A DNA stretch of 64,000 nt from Azospirillum oryzae. GTDB lineage: Bacteria; Pseudomonadota; Alphaproteobacteria; Azospirillales; Azospirillaceae. The notes beneath the pieces were generated by a model, which ran no database searches, was not told the origin of the DNA, and saw only the letters and a program-made list of their open reading frames with translations. Shown piece by piece: positions 29,336 to 38,994 of the stretch. Made by a program: the position numbers and the translations under genes. The stretch spans positions 434,001 through 498,000 of the forward strand of contig NZ_FXAK01000010.1 of the NCBI RefSeq assembly GCF_900177515.1, in the 5' to 3' direction. Numbering within the stretch: the first letter of the stretch is position 1; the number at the start of each line of letters is the position of its first letter.

Positions 29336-29351
29336 CGCACGAAGCGTGCCA
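29336..29351 (-). promoter_or_regulatory. Candidate sigma-54 promoter of the liv-type operon
   Basis: Read on the minus strand: TGGCACGCTTCGTGCG. The -24 element TGGCAC is exact, the -12 element is GTGC instead of TTGC, and the GG-to-GC spacing is exactly 10 bp. It would start transcription about 75-80 nt before livG. A sigma-54 activator gene lies in the same cluster. Confidence 0.62.
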
Positions 29352-29447
29352 CGGCCGGGTTCGCTTCGGTCGGGCCGTCGGCCCCTTTGTTTCTCCGCCG
29401 GTTTCGCTGCGGCGTCCTCCATCCACTCGCTCACCCTAGCACCGGAA

Positions 29448-29468
29448 AGTGTCGGATTTCCGGACACT
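29448..29468. promoter_or_regulatory. Inverted repeat, possible activator site for the sigma-54 promoter
   Basis: AGTGTC (29448-29453) and GACACT (29463-29468) form a 6-bp inverted repeat with a 9-bp centre. It lies about 100-115 bp upstream of the -24 element, the usual distance for enhancer-binding activators. Only distance and symmetry support the role. Confidence 0.4.
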
Positions 29469-29576
29469 CTGTCCGCCAAACATGACAGCATCCAAAATGT
29501 CGGCGCGCAAGATCGTCCGTGTGGCAGACGCGTTATTGTGGGCTTGCCAAACGCGTGCGGCACTGCGATGGTGGCG

Positions 29577-29780
29577 GTCCGACGGTGCCCTGCCCGTCCT
29601 GACGGGCGGCGGGGATAATAGGGAATGCGGTGCGGTGCTTCCTTGGAAGCGCCAATGCCGCGGCTGCCCCCGCAACTGTAAGCGGCGAGCGTCCCGTCCA
29701 TCATGCCACTGGCCCTCCACGGGCCGGGAAGGCGGACGGCGATGCGGCGACCCGCGAGCCAGGAAACCTGCCGGCGGACG
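29577..29780 (+). promoter_or_regulatory. Cobalamin riboswitch
   Basis: Core elements: the junction GCCCCCGCAACTGTAAGCGG (29666-29685) and the B12 box AGCCAGGAAACCTGCC (29757-29772). The outer helix GTCCG (29577-29581) / CGGAC (29775-29779) closes the element. It precedes cbtB by 45 nt, so adenosylcobalamin binding would shut down cobalt uptake genes and perhaps the cob genes behind them. The short distance to the cbtB ribosome site suggests control of translation, though termination is possible. Confidence 0.93.
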
Positions 29781-29824
29781 TATCAACCTTTCCCAACCCC
29801 GCCGGGTGTGGCGGGAGAGCAAGG

Positions 29825-30022
29825 ATGTCTTCGATGACCACCCGTTCCATCAATTCCGTCGGCAACTCCGCGACCCGCAGCGCCGCCCAGACCGCGGTCG
29901 CCGCCTTTGCCGCGATCCTGCTCGGCAGCTTCCTGCTGTATGGCGTCGGCTTCGCCCAGCCGCAGCAGATCCACGACGCGGCCCACGACGCCCGTCACTC
30001 CTTCGCGTTCCCCTGCCACTAA
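29825..30022 (+). CDS. cbtB: Cobalt transporter subunit CbtB
   Basis: 65 aa from ATG 29825; a second ATG three codons later is possible. One membrane helix (about 23-43, TAVAAFAAILLGSFLLYGVG) and the family's His-rich C-terminus HDAAHDARHSFAFPCH, which likely binds metal. CbtB works with CbtA in B12-riboswitch-regulated cobalt uptake. It is the first gene behind the riboswitch, 10 bp before cbtA. Confidence 0.93.
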   Translation: MSSMTTRSINSVGNSATRSAAQTAVAAFAAILLGSFLLYGVGFAQPQQIHDAAHDARHSFAFPCH

Positions 30023-30032
30023 GCAGCGGGTC

Positions 30033-30794
30033 ATGGATCTGATCCGGCGGCTGTTCACAGCCGCTTTGGTCGCGGGCGTGCTCTCCGGCACGGCCGCGTC
30101 CGTCGTTCAGCAGGCGACGACCGTCCCGCTGATCCTCGAAGCCGAGAAGTACGAGGTGGTCACCCCGCCTCCGGCAACTTCGGCGTCGCCCGCCGGCGCG
30201 CCGGCGCATCAGCACGGCCCCGTGCGCGAGATCGGCGAAGGGGTGCCGACGACACTGGACGAGGCGATGCAGCGCATCGGCCTGACCATCGCCGCCAACC
30301 TGTTGACCGGCGTCGCCTATGCGCTGCTGCTGGGTGCCGCGATCCTGCTGGCCGGCCGTCCGGTCGATGCGCGGCGCGGGCTGGTGTGGGGCATGGGCGG
30401 CTTCGTCGCCGTCTCGCTGGCGCCCGCATTCGGTCTGCCGCCGGAACTGCCGGGTATGGCCGGCGCGGAGCTTGAGCTGCGTCAGCTCTGGTGGCTGTCC
30501 GCCGCCGCCGGGGCCGGCGTCGGCATGGCCGCGCTCGCCTTCGCCCGCAACCGTCTGGTCATCGCCGCCGCCATTTTGGCCGCAGCTTTGCCCCATCTGA
30601 TCGGCGCCCCCCATCCGGAAAGCGCCGAGGGTGCGGTTCCGCCGGAACTGGCCGCCCATTTCGTCACCGCCTCTCTCGGTGGGGCCGCCCTGTTCTGGGC
30701 GATCCTGGGGGCCACCTGCGGCTGGCTGATGAGCGGTCTGGTCCGCGAGACCGAGTCCCGCCCGGCCTTGCGGGTCCAGCCCGGCGCGCGTTAA
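30033..30794 (+). CDS. cbtA: Cobalt transporter subunit CbtA
   Basis: 253 aa with about five membrane segments, the predicted count for CbtA. Features: an N-terminal helix LFTAALVAGVLSGTAASVVQ, LILEAEKYE, an early Pro/His loop (PAHQHGP) that may bind metal, LVWGMGGFVAVSLAPAFGLP and a C-terminal segment LFWAILGATCGWLMSGLV. Forms the membrane part of the cobalt importer with CbtB. Co-transcribed with cobW, 12 bp downstream. Confidence 0.92.
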   Translation: MDLIRRLFTAALVAGVLSGTAASVVQQATTVPLILEAEKYEVVTPPPATSASPAGAPAHQHGPVREIGEGVPTTLDEAMQRIGLTIAANLLTGVAYALLLGAAILLAGRPVDARRGLVWGMGGFVAVSLAPAFGLPPELPGMAGAELELRQLWWLSAAAGAGVGMAALAFARNRLVIAAAILAAALPHLIGAPHPESAEGAVPPELAAHFVTASLGGAALFWAILGATCGWLMSGLVRETESRPALRVQPGAR

Positions 30795-30806
30795 GGAAAG
30801 AAGCCC

Positions 30807-31868
30807 ATGTCCGCACTTGCGAAAACGGCCGCCGGCAAGGTTCCGGCGACCGTCATCACCGGCTTCCTCGGCGCCGGCAAGACCACGCTGATCCGCGGCC
30901 TGCTGGAAAAGGCCGACGGCCGCCGGCTGGCGCTGATCATCAACGAGTTCGGCGATGTCGGCATCGACGGCGACATCCTGCGCGCCTGCGGCAACCCGAC
31001 CTGCACCGAAGACGACGTGATCGAGCTGGCGAACGGCTGCCTGTGCTGCACCGTCGCCGACGACTTCGTCCCGGCCATCGAAAAGCTGCTGGCTCGGCCG
31101 GAGCCGCCCGAGCATATCGTGATCGAGACCAGCGGCCTCGCCTTGCCGAAGCCGCTGGTGCAGGCCTTCCACTGGCCGGCGATCAAGACTCGGGTGACGG
31201 TGGACGGCGTCATCGCCGTGGTCGACGCCGCTGCGGCGGCGGAGGGCCGCTTCGCCCCCGATCCTGCCGCGCTGGAGGCCCAACGCGACGCCGCCGGCAC
31301 CGTGGATCACGAAACGCCGATCGAAGAGGTGTTCGAGGACCAGCTTCTCTGCGCCGACCTGATCGTCGTCAACAAGACCGATCTGGTCGCCGCTGGCGAC
31401 CTCGCCCGCGTCGAGGAGTTGATCCGCGGCGCGCTGAGCCATACCGTCGGCCGCGACGCCAAGCTGGTCCGCGCGTCGCAGGGCGCCGTCGATCCGCTGG
31501 TGCTGCTCGGCGTCGGTGCGGCGGTGGAGGACGACCTCGCCAACCGGCCCAGCCATCATGACGACGAAGAGGGCCACGACCACGACGACTTCACCAGCTT
31601 CGTGGTGGAACTGCCGTCGCAGCCCGACCCCGCCCGTCTGGCGATGACGCTGGAACAGGTTGCCGGCCTGCATGGCGTGCTGCGCCTGAAGGGCTTCATC
31701 GACGTGCCCGGCAAGCCGATGCGCCTGCTGGTCCAGGGCGTCGGCACCCGCATCCAGACCCACTACGACCGCCTGTGGAAGCCCGGCGAGGAGCGCCGCA
31801 GCCGTCTGGTGGTGATCGGCGAGACCGGGCTGGACCGTGACGCGGTGACCAGGGCGGTTGTTGGGTAA
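30807..31868 (+). CDS. cobW: CobW-type GTPase, cobalamin metal chaperone
   Basis: 353 aa. G3E-family GTPase: Walker A GFLGAGKTT (19-27), the metal-binding CLCC motif in LANGCLCCTV (78-81), NKTD for guanine, and a C-terminal domain preceded by a His/Asp-rich loop (about 249-260, HHDDEEGHDHDD). The CobW branch is thought to deliver cobalt to the chelatase; the position just before cobN fits. A palindromic repeat separates the two genes. Confidence 0.94.
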   Translation: MSALAKTAAGKVPATVITGFLGAGKTTLIRGLLEKADGRRLALIINEFGDVGIDGDILRACGNPTCTEDDVIELANGCLCCTVADDFVPAIEKLLARPEPPEHIVIETSGLALPKPLVQAFHWPAIKTRVTVDGVIAVVDAAAAAEGRFAPDPAALEAQRDAAGTVDHETPIEEVFEDQLLCADLIVVNKTDLVAAGDLARVEELIRGALSHTVGRDAKLVRASQGAVDPLVLLGVGAAVEDDLANRPSHHDDEEGHDHDDFTSFVVELPSQPDPARLAMTLEQVAGLHGVLRLKGFIDVPGKPMRLLVQGVGTRIQTHYDRLWKPGEERRSRLVVIGETGLDRDAVTRAVVG

Positions 31869-31894
31869 TAGGTTGAGTTTGGTGCGGAGTTAGA

Positions 31895-32058
31895 CCCCCA
31901 CCTAACCTCCCCCGCTGGGCGGGGGAGGGACTGCCGCTACTCTGCCGCATCAGCACCTGTCCCCTCCCCCGCCCAGCTCTCGCACAAAGCTCCGCTTTGT
32001 GCTGACGCGGCAGGCGGACCGTAGGTCCGCTGAGAGCGGGGGAGGGTTAAGGTGGGGG
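31895..32058. repeat. Composite palindromic repeat, copy C, with inner module
   Basis: Left arm begins CCCCCACCTAACCTCCCCCG; right arm ends GGGGGAGGGTTAAGGTGGGG. The right arm's hairpin tip carries a long inner module with two small hairpins (ACAAAGCTCCGCTTTGT and CGGACCGTAGGTCCG). The same inner module, inverted, occurs in copy E. It fills the 219-bp gap between cobW and cobN. Confidence 0.85.
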
Positions 32059-32087
32059 CACTGCCGCCGCCCCCTGGACGTCAAACC

Positions 32088-35000
32088 ATGCACCTGCTCG
32101 CCGCCCGCCAGGACGAACTGGACGCCGGCCCCCAGGCGGAAGATCTGGGGCAGACGCCGGCCGACCTCGTCATGCTGTCCTTCTCCGACAGCGACCTGAC
32201 CGCGCTCGCCGCCGCGTGGCGGGTGGGGCGCGACCGGCTGCCCAGCCTCCGCCTTGCCAACCTCAACCGTCTCGGCCACCCCCTGTCGGTCGATCTCTAC
32301 GCCGACACCATCGTTGCCAAGGCGAAACTGGTGGTCCTGCGCCTGCTCGGCGGCAGCGGCTATTGGCGCTACGGTCTCGACCGCCTCTCCGCCCTCTGCC
32401 GCGAGCGCGACATCCCGCTGGCCGTGCTGCCGGGGGAGGCGCAGGCCGACCCGAACCTCACCGCATACGGCACTGTCCCTCCGGACGCCGCCGACCGCCT
32501 GTGGCGTTATTTCACCGAGGGCGGTCCGGCCAACATGACCCATCTGCTGGCTTGCGCCGCGACGCTGGCCGGCACGCCCCTCCCCCATGACGACCCCGCC
32601 CCGGTCCCGCGTTTCGGCGCCTATGACGGCTGGAGCGGCCCCATCACCGCAAATGCACCGGTGGCCGCCGTCGTCTTCTACCGCTCCCACCTGCTGGCCG
32701 GCGACCTCGCTCCGGTCCATGCGCTGTGCGACGCCTTGGCTGCGCGCGGTCTCGCCCCCCGCCCGCTGTTCGTCGCCAGCCTGAAGGAGCCGGACTGCGC
32801 CGCCTGGATGCGCGCCAGCCTAACCGCCCGGAACGCCGCCGTGGTCGTCAACACCACCGCCTTCTCGGCGGCGCGCGACGACGGCTCCCCCCTGGAGGCG
32901 AATGGCAGCCCGGTCCTGCAGGCCATCCTTTCCACCACGCCGGAAGCCGGCTGGCAGGCGTCCTCGCGCGGTCTCGGGCCGTCCGACCTCGCGATGAACG
33001 TCGTGCTGCCGGAGATGGACGGCCGCATCATCGCCCGCGCCATCGCCTTCAAGATGGTGGGCGAGCCCGACCCCGACCTGCAATTTGCCGCCCCGGTGCT
33101 GCGCCCGATCGCCGACCGGGTGGCCTTCACCGCCGACCTTGCGGCCAGTTGGGTCCGGCTGTCCCGCACCCCGCGGGCCGAGCGGCGGTTGGCGCTGGTG
33201 CTGTCCGACTATCCCGGCCCCGGCGGCGGCATTGGCCATGCGGTGGGCCTCGACAGCCCGGCCAGTTCAATCGCGATGCTCAACCGCCTGTCCGCCGAGG
33301 GCTACAGCCTGTCCGCCATTCCGGACAGCGGCGCCGAGATGATGGCGTCCCTCACCGCTACGCCCACCTCGACGCTGTCCCTGGCCGACTACCGGCGCCT
33401 CGCCCCGCCGGACTTACGCGCCCGCATTGCCGCGACATGGGGAGAGCCGGCCGACGACCCCGCCTGCCGCGACGGCGCCTTCGCCTTCCGCGTCCTGCCC
33501 TGCGGCAACGCCGTGGTGGCGGTGCAGCCCAGCCGCGGCCATGGTCCACTGACCACCGCCCAGCACCACGATCCCGACACGCCCCCCAGCCACGGCTATT
33601 TCGCCTTCCATCTGTGGCTGCGCCATGCCGTCGGCGTCCATGCCCTGGTGCAGATCGGCGCCCATGGCACGCTGGAATGGCTGCCGGGCAAGGCGGTCGC
33701 GCTGTCGACCGACTGCTGGCCGGAGATCGTTGGCGGCGCCCTGCCGACCCTCTATCCCTTCATCGTCAACAATCCCGGCGAGGGCGTGCAGGCGCGCCGC
33801 CGCCTGGGCGCCGTCCTGATCGGCCACTTGACCCCGCCACCCGTCGAATCCGGCCTCTACGGCGACCTCGCCGCGCTGGAAACCGCCATCGACGAATATT
33901 CGCAGGCGACCGGGCTGGATCCGCGGCGGCTGGGCATGCTGCGCGAGACGATCCTCGACCTCGCCTGGAAATCCGGCGTCGCCGCCGACTGCAATCTGCG
34001 CCCCGACGACGATCCCGACGCCATCCTGTCGCGGCTGGACGCCCATCTCTGCGACATCAAGGAATTGCAGATCCGCGACGGCTTGCATGTCTTCGGCCAC
34101 AGCCCGACCGGCGAGCGCCGTGATCGCCTGACCGCAGCGGTTGCCCGCTCCGCCGATCCGGCCGCCGTCTCCACCGCCGTCGATGCCTGCGGCGAGGCGG
34201 AGATGCGGGCGCTGCTCGACGGGTTGGACGGCCGGTTCGTCCGCCCCGGACCCGGCGGCTCGCCGGCGCGCGGACGGGCGGACACGCTGCCGACCGGGCG
34301 GAACCTCTATGCGCTCGACCCGCGTGGGGTGCCGACGCCGACGGCCTGGACGCTGGGATGGCAGGCGGCGGACGCGCTGATCACCCGCTATCTCCAGGAC
34401 CATGGCGACTGGCCGCGCCGGTTGGTGGTGGATTGCTGGGGCACACCCGCCATGCGCACCGGCGGCGACGAGCTGGCCCAGGCGCTGGCCCTGCTCGGCG
34501 TTCGCCCCATCTGGGAGAACGGTTCCGGGCGCGTCACGGGGTACGAGATCATGCCGGCCGGCGTGCTCGGCCGCCCACGGGTCGATGTGACGCTGCGCAT
34601 CTCCGGCCTGTTCCGCGACGTCTTCCCGCAACAGATCGCCCTGTTCGACCAGGCGGTGCGGGCCGTCGCCGGGCTGGACGAGCCCGACGACACCAACCCG
34701 CTGGCCGCCACCGCGCGTGCGGAGGAGCAGCGCCTCGCGGCAGCCGGCACCGGCGCGACGGACGCCCGCCGCTGGGCCACCGCCCGCATCTTCGGCGCCG
34801 CGCCCGGCATCTACGGCACCGCGCTGTCCGGCATGATCGCGCGCGGCGGCTGGACCGCGCGCGCCGATTTCGGCGCCGCCTATCTGGAGGGCGGCTGCCA
34901 CGCCTATGGCGCCGGGCTGGAGGGGGTGCCGCTGCCGGCATTGTTCCGCCGGCGGGTCGGCGGGGCCGATGCGCTGGTCCACCACCAGGACCAGCGCGAA

Positions 35001-35480
35001 CATGACGTGCTGTCCACCGACGGCTTCATGCAGTTCGAGGGCGGTTTCGCCGCCGCCGCCGCGCTGGAGGACTCCGAACCGGCGCTCTATCATCTCGACA
35101 GCGCCGATCCGGAGAAGCTCGCCGTCCGCACGCTGGCGGAGGAGATCGCCCGCACCCTGCGCGGCCGGGCGGCTAACCCGCGCTGGATCCGGGGGATGAT
35201 GCGCCACGGCTATCGCGGGGCGGCGGAGCTGGCGGCCAGCGTCGACACGCTGTTCGCCTTCGCCGCCACCACCGACGCCGTACGCCCCGCCCATTTCGAC
35301 CAGCTGTATGACGCGTACGTCGAGGATGCGGAGGTGTGGGACTTCCTGTCGCATGCCAATCCTGCCGCCGCCCGGCACATTCTGGCGCGCATGAGCGAGG
35401 CGCTCGATCGCGGCCTGTGGCATCCCCGCCGCAACTCCACCGCGGAGGATCTGCGGCGCCTCCGGGAGACCGCCGCATGA
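32088..35480 (+). CDS. cobN: Aerobic cobaltochelatase large subunit CobN
   Basis: 1130 aa, somewhat shorter than the roughly 1,275 aa of the Pseudomonas denitrificans protein but complete at both ends. It binds hydrogenobyrinic acid a,c-diamide and inserts cobalt with CobS/CobT. Typical blocks: VQIGAHGTLEWLPGKAVALS, YPFIVNNPGEGVQARRR, DGLHVFGHSPTGERR, and RVTGYEIMPAGVLGRPRVDV with LRISGLFRDVFPQQIALFD. The stop overlaps the cobG start (ATGA). CobS and CobT are not in the window; they are often encoded elsewhere. Confidence 0.96.
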   Translation: MHLLAARQDELDAGPQAEDLGQTPADLVMLSFSDSDLTALAAAWRVGRDRLPSLRLANLNRLGHPLSVDLYADTIVAKAKLVVLRLLGGSGYWRYGLDRLSALCRERDIPLAVLPGEAQADPNLTAYGTVPPDAADRLWRYFTEGGPANMTHLLACAATLAGTPLPHDDPAPVPRFGAYDGWSGPITANAPVAAVVFYRSHLLAGDLAPVHALCDALAARGLAPRPLFVASLKEPDCAAWMRASLTARNAAVVVNTTAFSAARDDGSPLEANGSPVLQAILSTTPEAGWQASSRGLGPSDLAMNVVLPEMDGRIIARAIAFKMVGEPDPDLQFAAPVLRPIADRVAFTADLAASWVRLSRTPRAERRLALVLSDYPGPGGGIGHAVGLDSPASSIAMLNRLSAEGYSLSAIPDSGAEMMASLTATPTSTLSLADYRRLAPPDLRARIAATWGEPADDPACRDGAFAFRVLPCGNAVVAVQPSRGHGPLTTAQHHDPDTPPSHGYFAFHLWLRHAVGVHALVQIGAHGTLEWLPGKAVALSTDCWPEIVGGALPTLYPFIVNNPGEGVQARRRLGAVLIGHLTPPPVESGLYGDLAALETAIDEYSQATGLDPRRLGMLRETILDLAWKSGVAADCNLRPDDDPDAILSRLDAHLCDIKELQIRDGLHVFGHSPTGERRDRLTAAVARSADPAAVSTAVDACGEAEMRALLDGLDGRFVRPGPGGSPARGRADTLPTGRNLYALDPRGVPTPTAWTLGWQAADALITRYLQDHGDWPRRLVVDCWGTPAMRTGGDELAQALALLGVRPIWENGSGRVTGYEIMPAGVLGRPRVDVTLRISGLFRDVFPQQIALFDQAVRAVAGLDEPDDTNPLAATARAEEQRLAAAGTGATDARRWATARIFGAAPGIYGTALSGMIARGGWTARADFGAAYLEGGCHAYGAGLEGVPLPALFRRRVGGADALVHHQDQREHDVLSTDGFMQFEGGFAAAAALEDSEPALYHLDSADPEKLAVRTLAEEIARTLRGRAANPRWIRGMMRHGYRGAAELAASVDTLFAFAATTDAVRPAHFDQLYDAYVEDAEVWDFLSHANPAAARHILARMSEALDRGLWHPRRNSTAEDLRRLRETAA

Positions 35481-36823
35481 CCAGCCCTGTCGCCAATCAG
35501 CCGAGACGCCGCGGCACCTGCCCCGGCGTGCTTGCACCGATGCGGGTCGGCGACGGCTTCCTGCTGCGGGTCCGCGTTCCGGCCGGCGTGCTGCACGCCG
35601 ATCATGCCCGCCGCTTCGCGGAATTGGGAGATCGTTACGGCAACGGTCTGATCGACCTGAGCCAGCGCGGCAACCTGCAGCTTCGTGGAATCGCCGACGA
35701 CGCGCTGGAGCCGGTGACCGACGCCCTGCGCGCCATGGGCCACGTCTCCGCCGACGCGGCGAGCGAGGCGGTGCGCAACGTGCTGTGCTCCCCCACTGCC
35801 GGACTGGACCCATCCGCGCTGATGGACGTACGGGGGGTGGCACGTACGCTTGACGCGCGTCTGGCCGAGGATACGGCCCTGCACGGCCTGCCGCCGAAGT
35901 TCGGCTGGCTGGTCTGCGGCGGCGGAATCGGACATCTGGCGGACAGCGGCACGGACGTACGGTTCGATGCTGTGGACGCGGAGCGGTTCCGGGTGTCGCT
36001 GGGCGGCACGCTGGCGAAGGCGGCCCCGCTCGGGCTGTGCCGGGCCGAGGATGTGGCGGATGTGGCGTCCGCACTGGGCCGCGCCTTTCTGGACTTGCGC
36101 GCGTCACTGCCGGAGCCGCCACGCCGCATGGCGGGTCTGGTCGCGGCAATTGGCACTGCTCCGTTTGTAACGCGTCTCTCCGCTCAGATATCCCCTCCCC
36201 CGCCCAGCGGGGGAGGGTTAGGGTGGGGGCAAGTGGCGCACCTCATGGAAGTCTTCGGCTCCGCCGAACCCCCTCATCCTAACCTTCTCCCCAGGGGGGA
36301 GAAGGGATTCCGCGTGGGAGAGGCGCCGGCCTTCCTCACCACCGCCTTCCCCTTCGGCCGCCTCACCGCCGCCACCCTCGCCGCCCTGGCCTCCTCCTGC
36401 GTCGAGTTCCGCATCACCCCCTGGCGCGCCCTGATCCTTGTCGCGCCCTCCTCGGACGCCGAATCCATCGCCCGCGCCCACGGCGCCATCCTGTCGCACG
36501 CCGACCGCCGGCTGAAGCTGACCGCCTGCAGCGGGGCGGGCGGCTGCGATGTCGGCACCACCGATACCCATGCGACGGCGCTCGCCATCGCCGACCGCGC
36601 AGGCCCCTTGCTGGACCATGTCCGAATGGTGCATGTGTCGGGCTGCGCCAAGGGCTGCGCCCATCCCGCCATCGCCGATGTCACCCTGACCGCCCGCGAC
36701 GGGGTGTATGACGTTGCCCTGAGCGCAAAACCCGGTGACGCCACCCCGCACACCGGCCTGTCCCCCGCCGATGCCGTGGCCCGCGTCGCGGATCTGTTGA
36801 CCGAGGAGTCCACCGGTGCCTGA
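35477..36823 (+). CDS. cobG: Precorrin-3B synthase CobG, with repeat-derived insertion
   Basis: 448 aa. CobG is the oxygen-dependent enzyme that hydroxylates precorrin-3A and forms the lactone of precorrin-3B, marking the aerobic route. It is a sulfite/nitrite-reductase-type protein: the Fe-S ligands are visible as Cys351-x5-Cys357 (TACSGAGGC) and Cys390-x3-Cys394 (SGCAKGC), with [16 protein letters not shown] near the N-terminus. Residues about 239-277 (starting [14 protein letters not shown] and ending near [13 protein letters not shown]) come from palindromic repeat D inserted in frame at the junction of the two half-domains. All ligands are kept, so the enzyme is probably active. Coupled to cobN and cobH by overlaps. 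Confidence 0.93.
   Translation: MTSPVANQPRRRGTCPGVLAPMRVGDGFLLRVRVPAGVLHADHARRFAELGDRYGNGLIDLSQRGNLQLRGIADDALEPVTDALRAMGHVSADAASEAVRNVLCSPTAGLDPSALMDVRGVARTLDARLAEDTALHGLPPKFGWLVCGGGIGHLADSGTDVRFDAVDAERFRVSLGGTLAKAAPLGLCRAEDVADVASALGRAFLDLRASLPEPPRRMAGLVAAIGTAPFVTRLSAQISPPPPSGGGLGWGQVAHLMEVFGSAEPPHPNLLPRGEKGFRVGEAPAFLTTAFPFGRLTAATLAALASSCVEFRITPWRALILVAPSSDAESIARAHGAILSHADRRLKLTACSGAGGCDVGTTDTHATALAIADRAGPLLDHVRMVHVSGCAKGCAHPAIADVTLTARDGVYDVALSAKPGDATPHTGLSPADAVARVADLLTEESTGA
36192..36306. repeat. Palindromic repeat, copy D, in frame inside cobG
   Basis: CCCCTCCCCCGCCCAGCGGG (36192) continuing to GGGTTAGGGTGGGGG (36229) is the same unit as the right arm of copy A. A second, left-arm-like unit CCCCCTCATCCTAACCTTCT with a CCCC/GGGG hairpin ends near 36306. 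Frame is kept through both and the 39-bp spacer. Confidence 0.88.
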
Positions 36824-37454
36824 GCCGCTCTACGACTATATCCGCGACGGAGCGGCCATCTACCGCCAGTCCTTCGCCACCATCCGGGCGGAAGCCGACC
36901 TGTCCGCCATCCCCGACGACCTGAAGCCGGTGGCGGTGCGCGTCATCCACGCCTGCGGCATGGTCGATGCGGCCCAGGACCTGCTGTTCTCCGCCGATGT
37001 CGGCGCCGCCGCCCGCGCGGCCCTGCGCACCGGCGCCCCCATCCTCTGCGACAGCGAGATGGTCGCCCATGGCGTGACCCGCGCCCGCCTGCCGGCCGAC
37101 AACGCGGTGGTCTGCACGCTCCGCGACCCCACCGTGCCCGATCTGGCGAAGAGCATCGGCAACACCCGCTCCGCCGCGGCGCTCGACCTGTGGGGCGACC
37201 GGCTCGGCGGATCGGTGGTCGCCATCGGCAACGCGCCGACCGCGCTGTTCTACCTGCTGGAGATGCTGGCGGCCGGCGCGCCTAAGCCGGCGGCGATCCT
37301 GGGCTTCCCCGTCGGCTTCGTCGGCGCGATGGAAAGCAAGGAGGCGCTGGCCGAGAACCCCTTCGGCGTTCCCTATCTGGCGATCCGGGGCCGGCGCGGC
37401 GGCAGCGCCATGGCCGCCGCCGCCGTCAACGCCCTGGCGAGCGACGTGGAATGA
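36816..37454 (+). CDS. cobH: Precorrin-8X methylmutase CobH
   Basis: 212 aa from a GTG that overlaps the cobG stop. It moves the C-11 methyl to C-12, giving hydrogenobyrinic acid. Features: [20 protein letters not shown] with the catalytic His, [40 protein letters not shown] and [16 protein letters not shown], all family-diagnostic. Coupled to cobI by an ATGA overlap. Confidence 0.96.
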   Translation: MPEPLYDYIRDGAAIYRQSFATIRAEADLSAIPDDLKPVAVRVIHACGMVDAAQDLLFSADVGAAARAALRTGAPILCDSEMVAHGVTRARLPADNAVVCTLRDPTVPDLAKSIGNTRSAAALDLWGDRLGGSVVAIGNAPTALFYLLEMLAAGAPKPAAILGFPVGFVGAMESKEALAENPFGVPYLAIRGRRGGSAMAAAAVNALASDVE

Positions 37455-38191
37455 GCGGCGATATCCCTACCCCCGGTACATTGTTCGGCGTCGGCGTCGG
37501 CCCCGGCGATCCTGAACTGATGACGCTGAAGGCGGTGCGCACCATCGGCGCCTGTCCGGTCGTCGCCTATTTCTGCAAGCGCGGCACACGCGGTCAGGCC
37601 CGCCGCATCGCCGATCAGGCCATCGCCGCCGACCAGATCGAGCTGCCGATGGTCTATCCGGTGACGGTGGAGCTGCCGCCGACCCACCCGGACTATGGCC
37701 GCCAGATCGAGGCCTTCTTCGATGAATCGGCCGAGCGCATCGCCGCCCATCTCGCCGCCGGCCGCTCCGTCGCCGCGCTGAACGAGGGGGATCCGTTCTT
37801 CTACGGCTCCTTCATGCATCTGTTCCTGCGGCTGTCCGGCCGCTTCAAGGCCGAGGTGATCCCCGGCGTCACCAGCATGGTGTGCAGCGCCTCCCTACTG
37901 CCGCGTCCGCTGATGCTGCGCGACGACGTGCTGTCGGTGATCCCCGGCACGCTGGACGAGGAATCTCTGGTCCGTGCGCTGACCGCCGCCGATGCCTGCG
38001 TGGTGATGAAGCTGGGCCAGAATCTGCCGAAGGTCCGCCGCGCCATCGCCGCCGCCGGGCTGGCCGAACGGGCGTGGTATGTCGAGCGCGCCAGCATGGA
38101 CGAACAGCGCTTCATGCCCTTCCTGGAGGCGCCGGACGTCGCCCCCTACTTCTCCCAGATCGTCATTCCGGGCGAGGGCAAGCGGGGATGA
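37451..38191 (+). CDS. cobI: Precorrin-2 C20-methyltransferase CobI
   Basis: 246 aa. SAM-dependent tetrapyrrole methylase: [20 protein letters not shown] at the N-terminus, [20 protein letters not shown] (SAM site) and [20 protein letters not shown], with [16 protein letters not shown] late. It adds the C-20 methyl to make precorrin-3A, the CobG substrate. Overlaps cobH and cobJ by 4 bp each. Confidence 0.95.
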   Translation: MSGDIPTPGTLFGVGVGPGDPELMTLKAVRTIGACPVVAYFCKRGTRGQARRIADQAIAADQIELPMVYPVTVELPPTHPDYGRQIEAFFDESAERIAAHLAAGRSVAALNEGDPFFYGSFMHLFLRLSGRFKAEVIPGVTSMVCSASLLPRPLMLRDDVLSVIPGTLDEESLVRALTAADACVVMKLGQNLPKVRRAIAAAGLAERAWYVERASMDEQRFMPFLEAPDVAPYFSQIVIPGEGKRG

Positions 38192-38961
38192 GCCAAAAGG
38201 AGAAGACTGGCTGGCTCAAAGTCGTCGGGCTTGGCCCCGGCCCCGAGGATTGGCTGACGCCGGAGGCGCGGCGCGACTTGGCCGAGGCAACCGACCTCGT
38301 CGGCTATTTCCCCTATGTGGAGCGCGTGCCGCCGGGAAACCAGGTGCGCCACGCCTCCGACAACCGGGTGGAACTGGACCGCGCCCGCTTCGCGCTGGAT
38401 CTGGCAGCGCAGGGCCGGCGGGTGGCGGTGGTGTCGGGCGGTGACCCCGGCATCTTCGCCATGGCCGCCGCCATCTTCGAGGCGCTGGACGATCCGGCCG
38501 CACCCGAGGCGTGGCATGCGGTGCCTCTTTCGGTCGATCCCGGCGTTTCCGCCATGCAGGCGGCAGCCGCGCGGGCCGGGGCGCCGCTGGGCCATGATTT
38601 CTGCGCCATCTCGCTGTCCGACAATCTGAAGCCGTGGGAGGTGGTGCTGCGGCGCCTGCGTCTGGCGGCGGAGGCGGATTTCGTCATCGCGCTCTACAAC
38701 CCGATCTCCCGCGCCCGGCCCTGGCAGCTCGGTGCCGCCTTCGACGCCCTGCGCGAGGTCCGTGCGCCTGAGACCCCCATCGTGCTGGGCCGCGCCGTCG
38801 GCCGCCCGGATGAGGAATTGACGGTGACGACACTGGGCGAGGTGCGGGCGGAGCAGGCGGACATGCGCACGCTGGTCATCATCGGCGCATCGCACACGCG
38901 GTTCGTCGCACGGGCCGATGGCGGGCGCTGGGTGTATACGCCCCGGCACTATCGGGGGTGA
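38188..38961 (+). CDS. cobJ: Precorrin-3B C17-methyltransferase CobJ
   Basis: 257 aa. SAM-dependent methylase that contracts the ring and methylates C-17 to give precorrin-4. Features: LKVVGLGPGPEDWLTPEARR, VAVVSGGDPGIFAMAAAIFE, VDPGVSAMQAAAARAGAPLG, FCAISLSDNLKPWEVVLRRL and IALYNPISRARPWQLGAAFD, all typical of CobJ/CbiH. Last gene of the left cob block; repeat E and the reversed cobK follow. Confidence 0.96.
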   Translation: MSQKEKTGWLKVVGLGPGPEDWLTPEARRDLAEATDLVGYFPYVERVPPGNQVRHASDNRVELDRARFALDLAAQGRRVAVVSGGDPGIFAMAAAIFEALDDPAAPEAWHAVPLSVDPGVSAMQAAAARAGAPLGHDFCAISLSDNLKPWEVVLRRLRLAAEADFVIALYNPISRARPWQLGAAFDALREVRAPETPIVLGRAVGRPDEELTVTTLGEVRAEQADMRTLVIIGASHTRFVARADGGRWVYTPRHYRG

Positions 38962-38994
38962 GGATGGGCGTGATGACCAACCCACCGCGAGTAA

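Noticed and set aside
29247-29824. Small open frames on both strands in the livG-cbtB gap
   Set aside because: They overlap the cobalamin riboswitch and the candidate promoter and have no coding character.
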